Below are positions 32,481 through 47,186 of a stretch of 64,000 nt of DNA, piece by piece. The DNA is from Seriola aureovittata (lineage: Eukaryota > Chordata > Actinopteri > Carangiformes > Carangidae), in assembly GCF_021018895.1 (NCBI RefSeq), contig NC_079368.1:14325856-14389855 (forward strand), in the 5' to 3' direction. The translations under genes and the position numbers were made by a program. The first letter of the stretch is position 1; the number at the start of each line of letters is the position of its first letter. The notes beneath the pieces were generated by a model. That model saw only the letters and a list, made by a program, of their open reading frames with translations, made no database searches and had not been told where the DNA came from.

Positions 32481-34393
32481 GTGCCTGATATACTATACTC
32501 CTATACTTAATACTTTTGTAGCTAGATGAGGTGGAGCTAGTTTTAAATAGTTTATTAACAGTAATAACCCATTCTTGGGGTTGGGCCTGTCTGAAGGGTC
32601 ACCAGATAAATCTGAACAGAGATGGAAAAGGGGAGAGGGAAGATGAAAAACCAAAGTTAAGACACAAAAAATTCAATTCATTCTTCAAACTTTTCTCTAA
32701 TCTTTGCTTTTTTGAAAAATAACAGATTTTTATTTTTATTTTTTTTACCCCTCAAACCAATTATTTAAGTGAAACAATCTGAGAAGTTTAGAGGGGAAAT
32801 GTCTCTTCACTGATGAGGTTCATAACTAGTGGTTTAATCTCAAACAATACGTATTTTACAGTTTTTTTTAAAACTAAAGTTTGGTAAAAATCTTTGCAAT
32901 GTGGCAAGTAACTACAAATTAAAGCCAAATTTTCTTTTTTTCCCCATGTGTGTCTCTGTGTCTGAAGCTGGGTGTGTTGTCCATCATCTGATATGCTATT
33001 TGAGGCAATTCCCTCCTTTTCTGTTCGGGATAATACCTGAAGTCAAAATACTGTTAGCCATGATCATGTTTGTAAATCACACACCAGTTTTAATGAATCC
33101 AGGCTGAATTGTAAATGTAATAGCCCTTTTAGACCAGACATGAGTCATTTATTTTTCATGTTTGGATTTAGTCCAGCTTTGGGGTTGTGGCTTGAGGTAG
33201 ATGTCTCAAACCCTCATGCTGGCTTGAGTTATTATGTGTGCCTTGGTCCTATGAGCCGTAGAGTTACATTTTAGGTTCAGTCTTATCGGAGCATTATACA
33301 AACATTACTCTCCAAACACAGCTAAATGGACTATTCCTGCTCTTCGTCTGGACTCCATGAAGAGGCTATAATGGAGACATGCGGGAGAGCTTTCTCTCTG
33401 CCATGAGAACCAACTCTGAGGAGAAACATTCGGAGGACAAGGCTAATTCAGGTGGAACAGTTTGGTCTGCAAATGTGGAGTGATTTTTTACATAAGCAAT
33501 ATTATTTTCCAGTAATAACCTCAAAACCTGAGGTCCTCTTGAAACAATGAAAGGCATTGTTATTTTTGATGCTAGCAGATGTCATTGTTTGGTCAAGTTT
33601 TCCCCCAAAGTGCCACGTAACCTTAATGTATGTCCTTACTGGATATATATTAGTATAACTTTCCCCATTATTCTGAAATGTCCTTCCACCTACTCAGTAA
33701 CTACATGCAATGTAACAAGCCACATTTAGCCTGAAAATGTTTACCCTGGGCTTTGTATAGCTCCACACCAAACCCAAAGACAGATTTATTTGCTTTCCTG
33801 GTTATAATAGGAACTCAAGAGTAAATTGAGTTTTAAGCAAGAGTAAACACAACTGGATTCAGGCTTATGTTGACATGGTTTCCTTGTCTGCATTTTTGTG
33901 ACATAGCTGAAGGTGTTGGCAAGTATAACGTCTCATTCCTGTTTATCATAAAGACAATTATCAATATTACAAAGCACAAAAAGGATCATTTTGTAGAGAA
34001 AACTTTCAATAGACTGGAGAAGGAGTTCTTACCCTCATACATAAATCCAACAAAAAACTAATGGTAGTGTTTCTTGTCCAGCTGCATTGTCTTCTTCCTT
34101 TCCAATCCACTTCCAGATCCCTAATGTAAGTCGTTCTCCCTCCTACAGCTGTTCTTATGTCTGATCTCGACATACACATACTGTTTCAGACCCAGCACAG
34201 TCCTGCGCTCCCCTTATCACACGTCCGGTGCCGCGGAGCTCATGCATCTGGTTGCTGGTCCTCTTCTCTTTTACTCTACGTCTCTGCATGCACACCTGAT
34301 GCCTCGGGCTACCTGCCGCCTCCCCCTCAACTTTCAATTCCAAAACTGCTCTTGCTGAATAAAGCACCGCAGGGAGGCTCATCTAGCCTCCAG

Positions 34394-34401
34394 TGACGTC
34401 A
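34394..34401. promoter_or_regulatory. Consensus CRE (TGACGTCA)
   Basis: Full palindromic cAMP-response element in a GC-richer stretch about 3.5 kb upstream of the gal3st1 start codon. CREB/ATF binding is known for this sequence. Its link to gal3st1 is inferred from position only. Confidence 0.4.
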
Positions 34402-36086
34402 AGGACTGTCAGGGGATGTTCACTTGTCAGTGAGTGCAAAGGAGGGGAGGGTGGGAGAGAGGCTGTATAGTCCCTATTCTGTGTCTACATACAGAGGGCT
34501 ATTGAGTGCAGACACTGGAGTCTGAGCTGCAAGCTGATAGGAGGGGTACAAAACAGCATAAAAAGAACAAATGCAGAAACCCAAAGCACAAAGGCTCTAA
34601 TTGTACCACTTGATCAAGACTGTTTTGTGTATTGTTTGAAACGCTTATTTAGCAAGCTGTGTCTACATGTGCTGAGGACGAATGTACACAGGACAGCTAT
34701 TAAATTTGGCATCACCAATTAAACAATTATCTGGACAAACTGAGAAACACTACACACCCTAAGCTGTCACACAACAGTAGTGTATATGCTTGAAATATTT
34801 CATTTATTTATAAGGAATTAAACTTTTTTTCCTCAAAAATCTTTTTCTGCAGTTTGTGCTTTAAAAGCGTTCAATATTTTAATATGTCAGACATGTAAAT
34901 TATGACACAGCAGCCAGTATCTTATGCTTGCTTAAGTGCCATTCTCAGTAAGTAGACTCTCTTGTGCAACACAGCACAGACTTCAATAGAGAATGAAATG
35001 AACATTCGACCACGAGTGACAAGTCAATTTGCCTCTGCGTGCCAGGATGTAGCAATATGTGGTCATAATGCTTCAGCCATTACAGTACCCGTGAACTCGC
35101 TCTCTCTCTCTCTACACTGTGGCCCCAATTCCTGGAAGGCACACTGGATTTGTGCGGCTCATCCCACAGTCGTCATGCTCAAGCATGACACTGCTGCTTT
35201 TGTTGAGCAGAGCGTGCCTTTGCCTGCAGGCACCCAGAGTGCCAGGCTGAGATCTGGACTGGGTGGGCATGCGTGGAATGCAGATCAGGGTGCGATGGGA
35301 GGTGTGAGAGGGGGCAGGGAGTGTCTCAGGCTGAATGAGGAGATTGAGGAGTGCCGGGCATGACCGGCCTGGCCTTTGGCCCGCCAAGATCACAGCAGCA
35401 ACTCAGGGGGCAGAGGGATCTATGCTCCTTCGTCATCAGCACCCACTGCTTATGTGTGGACCAATCAGTCGAGACAACCCACCAACAGCAGCGCAGTGAC
35501 CTGAGCCTCCATCCACTGCATGAATGTGGACTCTTGGGTCTTGTGGGACATTGTATTTTCTGCATCTCTTCTGATCCAGTGGGACGTGACACCGGCGGCT
35601 GCTCATCTGTCATGAAGAGACTAATGGCTTGCTTGAACCATATATAATCCTTGAATATACCAACCAGTGGCGCAGTGTGAAGAAACATAGCAATTTAGCA
35701 GCAGTCATAAAACTTTCATCTAATGCAAGATCACAATTAACAGGCGTAATAACATAATGTCTTTACTTTAAAATTCAGATGGTTTTAAGTACAGATTTTA
35801 AAAGTGGAATACATTGTGTAATGTAGAATAGTAGAGCAGAATTCATACAAACAAAATGAGGACAAAGTCACTTTTACATCAATAATTACACAACTAGCAT
35901 ATGCCACATCCTGCATTTCATCTGGAGATTATGCAGAGGTTATCACACCCACGTCATGGGGCATGTAACTCACTCACAGGGCTGTCTAATGCACGCTCAG
36001 GTTTCATGACATGTCAACCTGCAATGCACTCTATCTCATGAAGTTAAATACACAAAAAGTCAATCTGAAGAAGACATCATCACGAG

Positions 36087-39000
36087 TTATTTTCGTGTCT
36101 TTTTCTTCTTTGCTTTTTCTGCATCATCATGGGCTTTCCTCTTGGCAGCAAGCTTGTTAGCCTGTAAGAAGAATAGAATGAACGCAGTTAATGAACAGAT
36201 GCTCAGCACCAGTTGCACTAGCATTTTACAGGTCATCTCTGGGCTTTCTTGTTCTCTAGACAGTTACCACACAGTACTGTTAAACATTCATGGCCGGAGA
36301 TAAGAGGCCAGATACAGAAAATAAAGAATCCTGTGTTAAAAATGTCACAATGTTATCTTTTCACAAAGCTGCACAAACTATGTTATCTACACGTTAATCC
36401 ATACTCAATCAATAGAAAAATGAAACTGACCTCTCTGATTTTTCTTTTCTTTCCAAACATGATCTTGTCGTAGAGGTACTTTTCCTTTTTCTTCATCATC
36501 ATGATGGCAAGACGTTTCTCCTCTGCTTTCTCCTCCTGCTCCAAGCGTACTGTGTTTTCTACCTTCACTTTTCCAGGCGTCACTTTGACTTGCAGAGACT
36601 AAAAGGAGGAGATGAGTCGATGAAGGCTCCACAAAAGTTTATAAAAACAGGAGACGACACAATTGCCAAAAAAAAAAAGGGGGATCAGGAATCTCTTACC
36701 TTGCCCTGGGATCTCTGTTGTTCCATCTTCTTTAGGTTTTTCTCTTCTGCCTCTTCATCATCATCATCGTTGTTATCATCATCATCATCCTCCTCCTCCT
36801 CCTCTTCTTCATCCTCACCCTCCTCATCTTCTTCATCGTCATCCTCCTGTTCATGGGCTATGATGGAAAAAAAATATTTAAATTTTGTGTTCATGATCTC
36901 TGCATCCACTGTCCCTATAAAAATCTTTCACCTTATTCATAGAAAACATTCTTTAGTATCACATTTCTATTAACTGATCTGAATCTAACACAAAAATCAA
37001 ACGCAACATGACTGATTTCACATCTATTCACTCCCTTTACAATGATGCACCTAATTTATTACTGGTGCATCCAATTGCTTTTAGAAGTTGCATAACTGAA
37101 TAGCACTCACCTGTGTGTGATCAAGGTGTGACCACCAAATACATCTAAATCCTAATTACAATCACTGTGATTCAATGTTGTAAAAAAAAAAAACAAGCGA
37201 GTAAAAAGTTTTTATAAAGAATGAAAGCTGAGACGTCAGAGGAATGCCTCAGTTCGTACCAGGCTTTTCTCCCCGTTGTAAGGCCATGATCTTCACTTTT
37301 TCGGGGGGCACGTAGTCGCCGTCCTTCTCCTCCACAAACGGAGAGAGGTGAGGGGGCAGAGTCACTCCGAGGAAGTAGTCCTCCACAGGCAGGCGGATTT
37401 TGGCGTTGACACAGTCATACACCCACTGGGGCTGAATATAGTACCTGAAACATCAAGTAAAAGTTATGATATTAGCTTCTGATGAAGCTAACAAGTTTTG
37501 TATATTTCTCTGTCCTAATATGAAATAATGAGCAAATATCTCAGTGTTTGGGGAGAGGAGGTTTTTCCTGTTTGCTAAAGTAATAGATGAGGGAGTTGCC
37601 AAAGAAAGAGGACAGAGTCTGTCAAACACGATGAATGGGGTTGCTTTGAGGCAAGAGAGCAGAAAGATGACTCTGAAAGGATGCATTGTAAAGGATATGG
37701 TAATGTACAAAGAGAGAGGATCACAGTCTGCAGAGACTTCCTGTATTTAGGATTCAGAGCTACACTGTAATTATCGTTTCCTGTTTAAAAAGTAGGGCGG
37801 CTGAGCGATCAAAATAAATAAATAAACCCCAAAAAATTTAATTACATGCTTTGTGATGAATAAATCTATACTAATAACATATATCAATCATGCCATCAGA
37901 GGCAAGTTAAGTAGTGCACCAAATAATATATTTACAAATGTAAACATAAGGTATGTGACGCTGCGATTACTTTAGTTCTCCGTTTCTGTGTACTTTATGC
38001 TTCATTCACAAGCTTTTCGTGTACTTTTCCCCTGCAAATGTTGGGCCCCATAAAGAGCAGTACATACAGAAATACATGGCGTTACTTTCTTTGCAATATC
38101 TCGGTCACATAAACTGAGCCTGAGCCATTCCTGTGTGAGAGAGTAGATATTTGCCGTTTCAAATGGATGGGAAAAGAAATTCGGTACTGGAGTGGCTGTG
38201 AATGATCTTTTCTTTTGAAAAATGAATTGATAGTTTGTTTTATTGTCCCCAAAGGGCCACATTAGAGTGAGAGTAATTAAGGACCAGACACAGGTAGAGG
38301 ACTTCATAGAATTGACAACCAAAATAAAAAGTGATGTGTTCTGCATCTTTGAAAAGCAAGATGATGTTACCTGTTGATGTGCTGTTTGTCGATGTTGGGT
38401 CTGTCAACAATTTGATGTGTGATGGTCTCATCTGTCATCTCATATGTGCTACCAATGCAAACCGACTTGTCCCAGGACACCTCACCACCAAAACACCTGG
38501 AAGGCAGCAGCAATTAACACAATATTTTAAAGAGGGTTTGCATCAATTTTAGGTTTATAATAAACATTATATATAATGTTTATTCATGTTTGTAAAGGGC
38601 TCTGACAGAGTTTCACTGCAGCACATCTCACTCACCTGATGATAAAAGCCAGTGACTCTCTGGGAACCTCTCTGTTGAGGTAGAACTTGAGGCCCTCAAA
38701 AAGCTTTTTCTGGGCTTCCTGCTGTGTATGTTCCTTCTCTCTTGCCTCCATCTTTTCAATGTCCTCCTGAAGAAAAAACATTGAAAGGATAAATAGTGTG
38801 ACACTTGTGTATTTATTTTGTTTCCACGGATGCAAATACTGCCAATAATCCCATAAAAACATTATAAAATTATGATTACAAGATTATTGCAAGACTTATA
38901 ACAACAAAGCAAAATTGTTGCAATGATGGCAGTCCTTTCATAAGAAAGATAATCAAAAAAAAGAAATACAACCAAAGTTATGGCCCATTCATCCTGTCCC

Positions 39001-42000
39001 AATAACTAATAAACTCTTGGAGCTCAACTCGGACTAAAAGTCTGTTTACTGCATTTGGGCTTTCATTTCCATTACTTCTGCAGAACCATGAAAATGAGTG
39101 AAATCAGATCAATGATGGATTTAAAAGCCAAAGTTTTGTTGGAGCCATTTAGTAGCTCTCTGAATTCATTGTTACACAAAGTCTGAAAGAATGATGAACA
39201 CAGGTTGCAGCAGGTCTTCATGCTTGCATTTAACTCGTCAGGAACCTCCACCCTACATTTTCGTGGACAGTCAAAAAGTTGAATAGGAGCCTGTCAACCA
39301 AAACTTGAACTGGCACATATTGTTGAAATGCAGGTAACGTTTCATGGTTCTTGGAAAGTGCCTGTGGTCAAACAGGGCCAATAGTTTAGCACCTAAAAAC
39401 CTGTTGGGTAAAACAAGCTTCCCAGGGTGGAGACACCTCGTCTTTAGCAACCAAACATGAAGGTTGTAATCCCCAGTTTCACACCTCCAAAATCTGTGAA
39501 TCCTCTGACAACCATGTGACTTCTTACCTCTTCCTTCAGAGACCAATTACTTTATCCTATGTTGTTTTTCTGCATGTTTTGACACATCTTAGTATTATGA
39601 CTATGACAGTGATGTTTAATTCTTAGTCCATTTAAAACATAAAATACACAGAAATGATTTTCTTACCCCTTCAATAGGAAACTGGTCAAGTTCAGCCTCC
39701 TCCTCCTCTGCAGAAGAAACCACCCGTGACAGACTGGCACTCAGAGCTGAGAGTTTCTGCAAAGTCAAAAACAACAGGGTTGGAGCAACAATTCCAAATT
39801 TTGTTATTTATATGCACACTAACACGTCATTACTGTGAATAACTTCAAGTTTACATAGTTTCTTTGTTATGACCAGAGGAATTTGTGGTACGCAACATAC
39901 TAATATCTTATTTTTTCAAAATAAAAGACCATGTGTGTACTGTTTTTCAAAGTTGATGAATGCATTTTTACACTTTTCGTGTTTAGAAACACTGCTTTCC
40001 ATCAGTTTTAGTGGATGTCCCACATGGCACAGGAACAGCATCAAACCAACAAATGCAATCAGAGAGAACAAGAACAGTGATAAACAGTGACAGACAGCAC
40101 TGTATGAAATAATGTGTCTCCCTCATTCATTTCAAGGAAACCACTGCAACCGCACAGCAGGGGTGCTGATGCAGAGGGGCCTGTCAACAAAAACCAACCC
40201 ACCCATCATCCATACTACATACAACACACATGCATGCATACCTATAGATATCATCTATCAAAAAGCTCTGATTTGATTAAGGATTAAAATGATTAATATG
40301 ATTATCTCCTTAGAGTTGTAAAAAAAGGAATGGTACATGTCTTGAGGGCTACATCTCCCACACAGTTTCATATCGATTTAAAACTACTCAAACTAAAGCA
40401 GAGACTTGGCACTTTATTGTTGTAGGCACTATTTAATTTCAATTTGAATGTGCTGAAGCACACAGCCGAAAGATATAAAAAAAATATTTTTAACTGTCCA
40501 AATACTTGTGGTCTGGACTGTAGTTATAACAAAAATATATAAATACTTACAGTCAATGTCTTAAGGTCAATTTCCCAGTTACAAAAATATTTTGTCACTT
40601 CTGACTAATATCTCCCCAAACAGATAGTATTAGTTTTATTCATCAGATTTTTGACATATATGACTCCCAGGTTTCTGCCTCCACCTCAATACAATGGGTG
40701 AGTAGAACTTTCTTTGTGCTGCTCACATTCCAGAAAAGTGAGTCTTTGAAGAATTAATGTCACGATTGACGGACCACACTGTGATTTCTCAGTGCTATGA
40801 GGACCATAAACAATATTCTACCACCTTCATTGTGATGAGGTTAGGACCGATATCTAAGAAATATATATTTAAAAAATAAAAACCACTAGAGAAAAGAGTG
40901 AGTAGTTTAATGGAGCCTTTAAAAGGATTCAAGATAATGAGGCTCACCTCTAAGTAGCATTCTGAATTCATGGCATAGTCGTCCTCATTCTCGTCCTTCA
41001 GCTCTGACTCTGCTTTACTGTCCAGCTGCAAAAGGAATGATGACATTAAAAGAGCACAGGTTTGCCAACAGGTGATCAAACAGCCATAAACCTGTAATCA
41101 TGCAGTATCATTGTTTATAACTCGATATCACCACAAGTTGAATTTTACTGAAATCTGTCACAATAGATTTTAAATACTTGAGAATCCACACATTTTAGAA
41201 AGATTTTAGTCTAAAATACAAAATATCCATTTGAATCAATGTAATGAATATGAGCTTTGAATTTATTTCTAAGTAACAAAACTATAACACTGTCACAATA
41301 AAAATAAATATAACAATATATAAATGTGTGAATGTACATATACAGAGAAAAGCCCTTGTGACATTTTCAGAGTCCAAGATACCTTTGGTGGGTAGAGCAG
41401 GTTGAGGGAATGGTAGAGTCTGAAGTTGACAAACCCCAGAAGAGTGGTGTACAACTCTGTGAAAGTTGCCATGACTCTGTAGTCAACATCTGTTGGGTGC
41501 TGCCAAGGCAAAAACCAGCATTAAATTAAGTCTCAATGGTAAAATCTATAAATTTGAGAGTCAATATCTAAAGTAACTTCTGATCTGTAGGGAACACAAA
41601 CAGCAGAGGGTATCAGTGAACTAATTTGAACAGTCTTTATACAAAAGAGTAAACCCCCTCCAGACTACACTGACATAACCTGTTTGTGTATTGACAGAGG
41701 CACTATTTTGTTGACTTTATGATGGGTCTGAAAGAGCTGTGTCAACCTTCAGTGCAATCCCTCGATAATAATAACATGACTGCTTATTATTAGCATAATC
41801 ACCATGGACTGTATTTCATCACTCTGCACTTACATCATGGGAGAACTGATATGGCACCAGCCATGTAATGAGCTGTCCCATCACCTCGGCTTGATAATAT
41901 ATTCCCTTGATGGAGATGAAAACCTATCAGGAACAGATAAATGTTTAGTGCATTGCAGGACAGAGGTCATTGCACATAAGTCATATCAATATACCCCCCC

Positions 42001-43965
42001 AGTTGCACTGGCACCTTTCTGAGAGCACGAGCTGCGATCACATAGTTCATCCACTCCACAGTGAGGCGCCTGCACAGCTGGATTGTCTGCACATGGCATT
42101 TTCCCGTTCGGGCGAAGGTGGAGAAGAGGAAGCCCATGCAAAGGGCGTCGTCAATATCACGGAGGGCATCAATGAAGGTGGGGTACCTGTCACAAAAAAG
42201 AGCACCAGTGAGTCAATACAACTTCATACAATGTGATTGTTTTATCCCTTCTCTTAGAAAAAAGCCAAAACAAATTCAAACATGTTAATTGTGCTCTTTT
42301 GTAGTTACCTAGTAATTTCTACTAATATGATCTAATTTAATTTGACAGAGAAAATCAGCTCAACTCTGCCCTCCTGTGTTGAGTGTGGAGAATAAGACTA
42401 TCTCACCTTTCTTTGATGATGTGGTCCAATTTATAGGTAGGTTTGTTCTCTTTCAGTCTCTCCACTGCAGACCATTCTGTTTTTCCATAAGCCCGCTTAA
42501 GTTTGCGAACAAATACCTGTTAAGACAAAACATTTTGACAACTGAAAAAAAAGGGTTCGTACTCCATACCATTATTAAACAAAATCTCAGTGGAACTTCA
42601 ACGATAAACTGCTAAACAGGGACCAAAACAAACTACATAAATGGCAAAACATATCAACTCTTACTTTCATGACAGTTCATACATTGGTGCTGAAATTTAA
42701 AAAATAGGGGAAAAAAATGCCTGTAATACCTTGTAGTCTCTGAACTTTCGAACGATTGGCTCATGCAGCAGAAAGCGGATGTCTTTGAGCAGGTAGAAAG
42801 TCCTTGGGGCTGTAGAGCCCTTGTTCACTTTCTTCTTGTGCTTGGGCTCATGAGGGTAGATGCCTTTGAGAATGCACAGTCGCCTGAAAATCAGAGAGAG
42901 AGATGGGGAATTATTTGTCTGTGACACAGCTGCTTTCTGAGTGTGTCTTGCCAACCAGGATTCGTGATATGGAACTAATTCTGAACCGTTTTATGTGCTC
43001 AAGAGTAATTTAGATGTTTTGATAATATACATGTATATACTATGTAGTGCTTAAAATGGATTGATGACAGAAAAATAATGGCTAACAATGATCAATTCAG
43101 CCAGCAAAAAATCCAACTATTGGCTGGTTGCAACTTCTTAAGTGTGGTGATGCTTTTCTCTGGTTTATATAATTTTAGTCGTGTTTTAGACTGTTGGATT
43201 TTTAATCAATTTAAATTTGGGGTTTTCAAAATTTGTGATGCGCCTTTGAAAAAAATAATCAGCGGATTAAGTGGATGTGAAGATGTGTCGATGTGTCTTT
43301 TTCTTTTTTTCCCCAAAAGTTGTAAGGAGCATTTTTCACTACTTTCTGACATTAATGAAAAATAACACTCAATCTTTGTTTGCAGCCCTAATACCATGGG
43401 CTAATAGAAATTTAACAACCATCAGAGATTTTTCTTTAGTTTTCCTGCATAAATATCTAATTCACATGATTGGCCACAAACAAACATTCCCATCTAGTTT
43501 ATTTAGTCTGTACATGGCTTTTCAATTAAATTAACAGAGTATGTACTAACTGTAAGTCTACATCCAGCTGCCAGTATATTAGTTTCACCTAACTAAAACT
43601 AACGTGGTCTGACATTACAGCCCTGTGATACAACCACTGAGCTCTATAACGTTACCTGAAGTCCGGGAGGCTCAGCTGTAACTTCTTACGAGCCTTGTTT
43701 CTGGTGATGTAGTTGGTGGCAGAGCCCCTCTCAAACTGGAACACAAGAACAGACGTCCATATTATACTCCCACAATGACCTTATTTCATAGACGGGCTAA
43801 CAAAATACTTCAAATGCTCAACTGCACCAACGCCAATGCAGAAAAACAAACCTCAGCTAGCTCCGTTTGCTAACTAGCTAGCCTGGTTGGTATCGGTGTT
43901 AATGTGCCTGAGCCTGACATTAGCCCGACGTCAGCTCTTACCTTTTTCTTTTGAAGACCCCCCAT
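36087..43965 (-). CDS. pes1: Pescadillo ribosomal biogenesis factor 1
   Basis: Nucleolar subunit of the PeBoW complex (PES1-BOP1-WDR12), needed for 28S/5.8S rRNA maturation, 60S assembly and proliferation. Exons 5'-3': 43942-43965, 43656-43735, 42730-42883, 42407-42516, 42015-42186, 41834-41923, 41383-41499, 40948-41025, 39667-39756, 38636-38766, 38371-38496, 37260-37444, 36700-36857, 36431-36598, 36087-36161: 585 residues, all in phase (human about 588). The start MGGLQKKK and the N-terminal pescadillo domain ([17 protein letters not shown]) match. A BRCT domain spans exons 10-12 ([10 protein letters not shown] to [10 protein letters not shown]). Exon 13 encodes a long Asp/Glu tract and exons 14-15 a Lys/Arg-rich tail for nucleolar targeting and RNA contact. 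Confidence 0.97.
36750..36845 (-). repeat. pes1: Coding (GAT/GAA/GAG)n tract of pes1 exon 13
   Basis: Degenerate trinucleotide repeat, ATC/CTC/TTC on the plus strand, encoding the acidic run of PES1. Acidic runs are present in PES1 of other species as well. Length variation between individuals would stay in frame. Confidence 0.85.
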
Positions 43966-44734
43966 TTACAAACAATATGCGACCCTCCTCACAAGTTTAG
44001 GGAAATTGAGTTGTCTACAAATTATGCAGTACACAGGCGTACACAATGCTCGCTACCACCATCAGCAGGCGATGCACGTGTCGTCTGACATGCGCTGTGG
44101 AGGCGGTGCGAGCAGTGTGCAGGACCCAGAGGCAGGCCGTGTGTCCGCCTGCTCAAAATAAAGCCAATAAACACAAAGCCACGGTCACTGTTCTTTAAAC
44201 CATTGCTATATATTAATGCAAACTCACACCCGTTTTGCTAAATCTCTTTAAATTTGACATGGCATATGTATCGACACAATGCTCTACCTTACATTTAGTT
44301 ATTCTGCAGAAATGACTCCAAAATAAGTTTTGAATTTTAGTGGAATTTTAAAACAAGAAGATTATAGTAATATGATAAAAATATTTTCAACCTATTCATA
44401 GGCAAAGGTTTTAAAATGCCCACAAAATGAATTCCTGTGCAGAACTATAAGCACCTGATTTAGATATTAAGTGTGATCAACGAGAAACATTACAAAGCTG
44501 TTGTCATCAGAGTAAAGTGACATAAAAGAAAATGCATGAATTAACCACATCTGAACCCCACCCCCTTCTCTTCTCCTCCACCCTCACTGGTGCCAGGGAT
44601 GCTTGAGAGAGATGCAGACTGGAGCTGAGCAGGACCAGAGAGTGAGAAAAAGAAGTAGTGAGAGACATAAAAAAGGCTAGATACAGAGAGACAGAAACAT
44701 ATAGAAACTAGACTTCACAGGGGCATCTGAAAAT
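43966..44734. other. Shared upstream region of pes1 and the P2X gene
   Basis: 770 bp between the divergent start codons. The left 200 bp are GC-richer and hold the pes1 promoter. The right part includes the P2X 5' leader, purine-rich after 44600. A bidirectional promoter is possible but the P2X start site is not visible. Confidence 0.5.
44075..44080. promoter_or_regulatory. E-box CACGTG near the pes1 start
   Basis: Canonical E-box 110 bp upstream of the pes1 ATG. Growth genes for ribosome assembly are commonly bound by MYC/MAX or USF at this motif; use here is inferred. Confidence 0.4.
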
Positions 44735-47088
44735 ATGTGTGAAACATTTCATAAATTCATCATGGGACTACGTGATTTTATGAAGGATTATTTTCTTGGT
44801 TTCTGGGACTATGAGACACCAAAGGTGATGGTGGTTAAAAACAGAACTCTTGGAGTCATTTACAGAGGCGTTCAGTTTCTTGTGATCACCTATTTCATCT
44901 GGTAAGCTTCATGTTTGTGTAATTGCATGTCCACTTTATGTGTTAAAAGGGACAACCTATGAAATTCAAAGGCTTTGGTAATTTCAATCTATTTATTTTT
45001 CTACATATGAACAGATGTATGTTAATTTCATTGCTTCTTTTAGGAATAACTGTAAAGTTTAAAATCTTAATATGCCAACAATATGCTTTTGTGTGTAAAA
45101 AGATCATATTAGGAAAAATGCACTGTGACTTTAAATTCTCAAACCCATAAATTGCAGCTTTGTGGGGAGGAAATACTTCCCATTTGCAATTACCTGAAGA
45201 AAAATAAACAGCAAAATTGATGGAAACATAACGATGACAACAAGTGTGGTTGAGTCTCTATCATCAGACATGTTTGATCTGAGGAGAGCAATTTCAGTAT
45301 ATTAAGAATTTGTGAAGATTTTATTATTCATCTTGTTGTTACAGATCTTAAATTATTTCTTAGATTAGATGTCTGTGGTTATATGATTAAAGTGTGCGTC
45401 ATCTTTCCTTTTTCTTCTTGGCTTCAGCGAAGAGGGCTGAACAGATCCAGGGTAACGTGATACCTCCAATAAAAATTGACGTCATAACACAAAATCTGAT
45501 ATTGCTTCTGTCTGTTCTATCATCCTGAAGGTATGTCTTTATAAATGAGAAAGCATATCAAGAGAGTGAAACCCGTCCAGAGAGCTCCGTTTACACTCTC
45601 ATGAAGGGCACAGCAGTTCATGGAGATGATATCCTGGACACTGTGGAGTACACTCGACCCTCAGAGGTGAATTGAGAATAAATGTTGCAGAATGATCAAG
45701 AAACTTCTCACCAAATATACTCTGTCAGCATCATTTCAGTATCTCTTCATGCTGGAGTAAACGCCACTGAGTATTTTTGTTGACATTTTCTCTACATAGG
45801 GTGGTGATGTGATTAGTACAATATTGAGACGAGAAGTCACGTATGATCAGAGGCAAGGGACCTGCGCTGAGGTGAGAGGTCAACTAAAGCCTAGTATGCA
45901 GTAAAATACGATTGAATAAGTGTATCAGTAACTCAGACACCTTTTCTTTTCCTATGACTGAACATCTGTCTTATTTCACTTTAGTATTTCAATGTTGCCA
46001 ATGCGAACTGTACAACAGATTCTGACTGTGTCCAGGGGCAGGTTGACTTTGATGGCCATGGTAAGGTTTTTATTTCTCAGGAAATCTTTCTTCATGCCTG
46101 GTTGGCTTGAATTTGCCTGAGTTTTTCTCTGTTTTAACACTTTCTTACAGGCAGAAGGACGGGCAAATGTGTTCAATACTATAACCACACCTTCAAAACT
46201 TGTGAGATCCAAACTTGGTGTCCTGTTGAGGAGTACGCAGTAGTACGGTAAGGCAGGTGACACTTAATCACCACCCGGTTGATTGGTTAAACTCAGGTTT
46301 ATTTGGATCATCCAATAGTCCATACAAGGTCTCAATGGACCTGGAAGACCAGGAAAAGTCCCCAAATACCTTCATGCACAAACAAAATAAGAAAACCCTT
46401 GTGTCAGTGATAGTGATTACAAATCAGAAAAAAGATGATACATCATAAACCAGTGGTTCCCAGGACCCCGCAAAAGGGTCACACATTAAATCTGATCAAA
46501 GGCCCATCTCAAATGATTAACAGAAAAAAAAATCTGAAAATCAAATTCCTGCTTCACAAAATTATATTTATTTTTTCAAAGTTTTCTCTAGTATTTGCTT
46601 CTTGATTGATGATGATTGATTGAATGATTGGCTGTTTTTACATTCAGGCCCTTACAAAGTCTTTAAAAAAAGACAATTTGAGAAGGAAAGGTTGGTTGAA
46701 TTGGCCATTGTATGCAACCTGTGACGAGGGGTCACAAACAGACACAGCTTAGTTTTAAGGGGTCGCAAGCCAAAGAGGATGAGAGCCACTGCCACAAACA
46801 ACAGTTAGACCCACGGATGAGTGGACAAAAGATGTCTGTTAATATTCGCTTGGTCACTGATCTGACAAAATGGTGGCTGTAAGAATATCAGTTAAACTGC
46901 TGTGGAACTCTGCCAGCTGTGGTTGCTTAGCAACACAATGAAACAAACTGATGGTGGCAGATTATCACTGTGACTGTTATTTGATGTCCTCAACAGTGAA
47001 CCAGCATTAGTGGAGGCCGTCAACTTCACAGTGTTCATCAGGAACTCTATCCACTTCCCAAAGTTTAAAGTGCTGAGGTAAAGTACCT

Positions 47089-47186
<98 letters not shown>

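Larger units (their letters stand above)
30875..36086. other. Intergenic region between gal3st1 and pes1
   Basis: Holds an (ATC)n tract, a fish-repeat fragment (32325-32480), a GC-richer island (34150-34450) with a consensus CRE, and another GC-rich patch (35200-35640). No protein gene was recognised. The 34.2-34.4 kb island is a candidate first exon and promoter for gal3st1. The patch near 35.4 kb could be a noncoding transcript, but nothing proves it. Confidence 0.5.

Noticed and set aside
34155..35693. Possible protein genes in the GC-richer patches between gal3st1 and pes1
   Set aside because: Frames on both strands overlap, have no recognisable domain and no splice pattern. Kept only as possible promoter or noncoding RNA.
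36590..36973. Plus-strand serine-rich frame at 36.6-36.97 kb
   Set aside because: It is the complement of the acidic tract of pes1 exon 13.
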